Shown here: positions 59,086 through 64,000 of the stretch, piece after piece
Layout: every line of letters starts with the position of its first letter
How positions within the stretch are numbered: the stretch's first letter is position 1
Origin: Prinia subflava
Taxonomy: Eukaryota; Chordata; Aves; Passeriformes; Cisticolidae
DNA: 64,000 nt
NCBI RefSeq assembly: GCF_021018805.1
Contig: NC_086250.1
Coordinates: 63,995,322-64,059,321, forward strand
Reading direction: 5' to 3'
Made by a program: the position numbers and the translations under genes
Notes under the pieces: generated by a model
The model's database searches: none
Seen by the model: the letters and a program-made list of their open reading frames with translations, nothing else
What the model was told of the DNA's origin: nothing

Positions 59086-62000
59086 TGCACTCTACAAGTT
59101 CAAAATTCCTTGGGTTTCTGGTCAACAAGAAGTCCTAAGTGAACTCTGCTGCACCACATTTGGACCAGGATGCTAAGATTTCAAGATGCACTGAACATTC
59201 TGGTTTATTTAGTTTGGCTCTGTCACTATTTGCATCTGCATTGTGTCTTGTCATGCAGCTTTATTTCTATTTAAAACACTTAAAAATAACCCTGTTGCTT
59301 CTTCCTCACAGTGACTATCATTAAAACCAGAATTATCAGTAAAGGTTTCCTCTCACATGAATTCAGTGAAGCGCACTCAGTGTTACCTCTTGGTATTTGT
59401 TATTCTTATCACTGAAATTACTTAGAAGAGTCGTCTTTGAAGAAAGAGTTGAAAGCAAAGCAGGAGATTTAAAATTTCCAACAGACAGGAGAGGTCTGGA
59501 GAGTATAAAAGCAGTAAACTGAAGGTCTTAAACAAAATTGTGCTTAATATGAAGGCAAAATACCTTTATAGTGAAAATGGCATCCAGTGCAGATACAAAG
59601 CAAGTAGGCTTCCATATATAGAGTTATACAGGACTCAGCTTATGTCATCTTGCATTAGACCAAATATTGCAAATTATGTTGATAAATTAATCCTACCAGC
59701 ATATGTACTTGAAAACACCCACATTCTGTTGCCCATTTCTATTTGCTCTATGAGAATTTTTTTAACTACACCACAATTTCTCAACTGCTCTTACATTCAT
59801 CAGTCATACAATGTAATACTCCTTTTGGGTTGAAAGTATTTTAGTATCATTTTTCCTCTCCCTAAGACTACACAGAGAAGTTTTTAAAGGATTCACAATT
59901 CACAACAGTAGAGAATTTCTTGGAAGCCTCATGCAGGAGAGGCATCATCTCACTATGAACAACAGCATTAAACTGTACTACACAAAAGTATACAAGGTTT
60001 ATACACATATTTCAAGGTTAGTGAGATTTTAGCCTCATATTGACCAAAGCCACATTAAATTTCTGAGGTCTGTAGACCAATTTTTAGTGGTAAACTAGCA
60101 GTTCTGCCAAGAACAATATCTAAATATTGTCTCTGGAATGAGTTAATTCTTTCATGTCCTAAGCTAAGTCAAAAATAGTAGTGGCAAAGAAGGTACCGTA
60201 AATCCCATCTAAATCAATTTTTTTCTCCACAGAATTTCACACTGTAATTTTCTTTTGTGCTTTAACCTGTTGTCAAAACTACAGGAAATGTGAAAATATA
60301 AAATAAAAACCAGAGGAGAAAATCTGATTATGTGTCTATTTACACAAATCAAAACAATCAACCGTCCCCTAGAAATAAGTGGGATTCCATCCCCAGTTTA
60401 AAACCAAATTGACAAAAATGTCAGTTTTGAATGGTCTTTGAAATGCCCTTTTTGAAAACACTTCCCCTCTTCTTGAACTTTAGGAAAACTTTTCAACTGT
60501 TTCATGTTAATGTTATTTTTGAGATTTCTTCTAAAGTATCTTACAACAAAGATATACAGCATCATTTTATCTTCTCTTTACATTATCTTATCTTTACCTC
60601 TTCTAGTGCAATTAGACACAGAACTATTTTTAAGCGGTTTCACTGAAATTTTCCAGCCCATGACATTAATCACACAAATCCTGAATAACAATCAGCTGGG
60701 GATGTCCTCTCTTTGTGGTCTTCAAAATTATGCCTGTATATTAATTCTCTTTGAAGAGAGAGAGAATTGCAAAAGAAGTTGGAAAGAATTGTTGTAAGTC
60801 ACTTTCATTTTACCAGAAGTGTATGAGAAATTTCTTGCATTAATCACATCAAATTTCCTTGCATGCTTGAGGTAAAGAAGTGTCAAATCCAAATGTCATC
60901 TCCTTTGTGTCATGCCTTACTCTGGCAACTCTAGATAAGGCTGTTTTACAGCATCATATGCTATGAAAATTATTCAGCACTTTCAGAATGGAAATGAATG
61001 CTTTTATAAAACCATACCTTCATTTTTAAGTATCAAAACCACATATTCAATATATATTGCTATATATTGGCATTTCCTTAAGACACTGCCAGTCCAAAAT
61101 TTTAAAAATACATTTGGAACTATAAATACATATATACACATATACCTATAGGCTGTAAACATATCTGTTACTCCTTTAGAAGCGCACTATAACTATTTAA
61201 CGTACTAAAACTTTGTTTTTAAATTATAATAATTAATCAGAAAGCACTGTTCAACTCTGACTTATGAAAGGGTAAAACAACATCTGCACAAAGAGCTTCT
61301 GAGCTGGCCTTTGATATCAACTGATTACCTCAAAGTTATACATTTTATAAGCTTTTATTTTAAATGTTTCATATTACACGGAGAACACCTTTGCTTTTAC
61401 TCAGGGGTCATTTTCAGTTTCAGTGCATGGTCACTGATAAACTCTGGATTTCCCTCCTTTGTCTGGAGCAGCAGCCAAAGCTGTCAGAGGTGCACAGCTG
61501 CCCTGGCACAGGCTGGGCACACGGGCAGTGCCATCAGGATTATCCAGTGCTCTGCACTGCTGATCACCCTCAGAGCTCCCATGACATACCTGCAAGCTGA
61601 TTGGAGTAAGACATTCCCAGTGGGGGCTAAAAACTTGTACAGTTCTTTTCTTTATTCCCAGGCATGGCAAACAAAACCATTGTGCATGTACAAAGTAAGA
61701 GCAAGCCATTGGAGGCAGTGATAATGACTACTTTGTTATCCTTGATGAAAAGTAAAAAAACCTGTCAGGTTACTGAACCTGATCAGCTCGATTGTATCGG
61801 TGTTGGCTTCAGTGATTTAATATAACTATACAGATTAATGTCCAGAGAGAACCCCTTTCCAAAATCACAAAGTTATTAAAAAACAAGATGGACGAACAAA
61901 ATTACCTTTATAACTTTCTGCTGCCAAAAGCTTATCAGCTAAAATTATATTCTGTGTGTTTCTCACCTTAAGTAGAAAGCACATTTTGGGCATAAAGAAT

Positions 62001-64000
62001 ACAGTTCAAGGTGAGTCTCTGCTGCTTTATGTACATTGGACAGTAGTTTTTTAATTAAAGAAAGCTATGTGCAGAGCAAATTGCAGGAACATGAGATGTT
62101 AATCTAGATTTTAATGTGAAATACTACTGGCTTAAAGAAAGGCCTTTCATATTTTCCTACAACCTTCTGCCATGGCTGTGTGAGTTCCTAGGTTTGCAAG
62201 AACCTACATCATTTAAATACAGAATAAGAAACTTCAAAATTACTTAAATAATAAACTGTTTAACAGAATTTAAAGGAGTTTTTTCACTTATGTTCAAGAT
62301 ATACAAATTAAACCTCCCCTTAAGTATAGAGAGCATATCAATTACTGTGAAAATTACTGTTATAAATTTTAATTAATTTCAACATTTCATTAATTTTCTT
62401 TTTCATTACACCAACTCTGAAAACGGTCCTGTAAGCTTTCAGTCCTGCCTGTTTGCTTTACTTTGATAGACATGTGAGCATCTCCCTCTAGTGGTTTTCA
62501 GAACAATGCTGATCAGAACCCTCTTCAGTCACACATTTTTTTCTCTTTAGCTCAGCAGTTCTCTTGCAGACATGTCACTTCCACAGTAACTCATGACACA
62601 GTCCCCCACCATCAAATGCAACACAGTCTAATTGCCAAGGCTTTAGCTGTAAACACCAGAGTCTGCACTTGGTCTTACAGGAACTTATGCAGTCATTTAG
62701 AAGGAAAACCTCACCTTCTGCTGTAATCAGGCAATTAATATGTTTAGGTCACCAAAAATTAAGAAGTAAAAAAAAATTACTGAATTCCTTCTTTAACCAA
62801 ATTAATGCACACCACTATCTTCCATCATTAACTGTTGTGTTCATTTGAATGCAGTGAAAACTCCTTAATCTTCTCAATAACAACACTCACACATAACTCT
62901 CATCCTTGCACCCCCCTAAGCAAAACTTTACTTTCACAGGTATGATGTCCCTTCTATTTCTATTTTTATTTGTCTCTGTGAAAAAACTTTCTTCTTCTGC
63001 TCATTTTTACAAGGACAAGGGAAAAATGCTTAGAAGTGAAGGATGCAGACTCAGCTGGTACATTGCAATCTCAAAGAGCCAACCATATAAACCCAACAGG
63101 TTCCTTTGTCTTTGTATGTTCTGTGGGAGAGGCCCTCGTGTTTATTAATTGTGATTTATAAGGCTACAGACAGGTTTTTTTTTCATATTTAATTCCCCTT
63201 AATATTGTGACAGTAATTTACTCCAGATTGTTGCTTTTGGGACTCCCTTCATTCTGTTTTCTGTTGTATGCTCAGTAAGTCAAAAAGTCTGCTAATTTTT
63301 TAAGCCAAGAACAAAACAAAAAATTAGAGAAGGTAACTGACCATCCACACCACATGAAAACTTGCAGAAAAATGAAGATAGGAGCGGACGTCATGGCAGA
63401 GGCACGACTCGTTGTGCATATAGGCTGATCCTATTAATAACGGGCAAAGTAGCAAGTAGAGGAAAGGAAAGAAAACACAGAAAAAAAGACATACAAGATG
63501 AGATATCATGCAGATTGCTGGCAGTTAGCAGAGTTAATGTGAAAGCATCCACCCAAGAGCAAGAGATTCACAGCAAATTTTGCAAATAAACTTAACCAAA
63601 ACAATCCACTGTTACAAAAAGACATGACTTACACACTGATCAGCACATCAAGCTAGTGAGCAAGAGTTGCACTTTCACACACAATCATACTGGGATGGTT
63701 TGGATCATTTACAATGGCTGGATAGATTTTGGATGGGTTTTCAACTTTATTTAATCTTTTTTGGCCAGTAAGAAAACTTCCTTTTTAAAGTAAAATTTGG
63801 TTACTAGAAAAATGCATTGAATACCAATTCTCTACACTTTTTAAATACTACTGACATCTCAGTAATTGTGCCTCATTACAAGAAAACTAGAGAACATACT
63901 GGAACATTTTGGTATACAGCAGTTATAGCCAACTAAGTGCACTGATTGGGGACAATCTTTCCACTGCAGAAATTGCAGAAATTGCATGAGGCGTTAAAAA

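Larger units (their letters stand above)
56956..64000. other. AT-rich unassigned DNA to the right window edge
   Basis: Seven kilobases without a recognisable exon, CR1 or LTR. Local items: A16 followed by (TA)n at 58093-58116, a G-run at 58422-58437, a T/G-rich tract at 59003-59085, an AT/AC-rich dinucleotide patch at 61117-61146, and a GC-average section at 61430-61640 crossed by unrecognised ORFs on both strands. Confidence 0.5.

Noticed and set aside
61311..61721. 136-codon plus-strand ORF with overlapping minus-strand ORF
   Set aside because: No recognisable domain, no splice-site context, and length within chance expectation for a window of this size.

Overview
The window looks like a gene-poor, AT-rich stretch of a bird chromosome, most likely a songbird. 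The evidence is its repeat content: degraded CR1 LINE 3' ends near 32.15, 42.9-43.1 and 46.3-46.65 kb, a long-terminal-repeat block of passerine-ERV appearance at about 43.5-44.0 kb, and fossil palindromic MITE-like sequence near 20.1 kb of a kind I recall from archosaurs and turtles. There is no bacterial-style gene packing, no operon, no CRISPR array and no recognisable tRNA or rRNA. The species call is inference from repeat type, because no protein-coding gene could be identified.

Layout. Bases 1-330 are a very CpG-rich island cut by the left edge, followed by a C/T-rich shoulder to about 650. It has a short ORF in good initiation context (135-299) and a plausible splice donor at 376/377, so it may be the 5' exon of a plus-strand gene or lncRNA whose body lies in or beyond this window. 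From 0.7 to 8.6 kb the DNA is AT-rich and unassigned. A very long TTTC microsatellite (54 perfect copies) inside a 349-base pure pyrimidine tract sits at 8.62-8.97 kb. From 9.1 to 42 kb the sequence is mostly unassigned, with scattered A-rich and CAAA/TTTG tracts, a GC-rich but CpG-poor block (15.64-15.98 kb), a MITE fossil (20.1 kb), a motif-dense candidate regulatory block (33.1-33.34 kb) and a possible second ancient relic (41.8 kb). From 42.2 to 46.7 kb lies the densest repeat cluster: a 10-bp tandem repeat, a CR1 piece, an LTR and a second CR1 piece. From 46.7 to 64 kb the DNA is again largely unassigned. It contains one weak candidate terminal exon (52.51-52.75 kb) and an isolated CpG-dense patch (56.58-56.95 kb).

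Almost all open reading frames here are short and have the look of chance ORFs. None could be matched to a protein family by eye. I found no new multi-gene system. The points most worth checking are the two CpG-rich patches, the candidate 3' exon, the regulatory-looking block at 33.1-33.3 kb and the long polypyrimidine tract.
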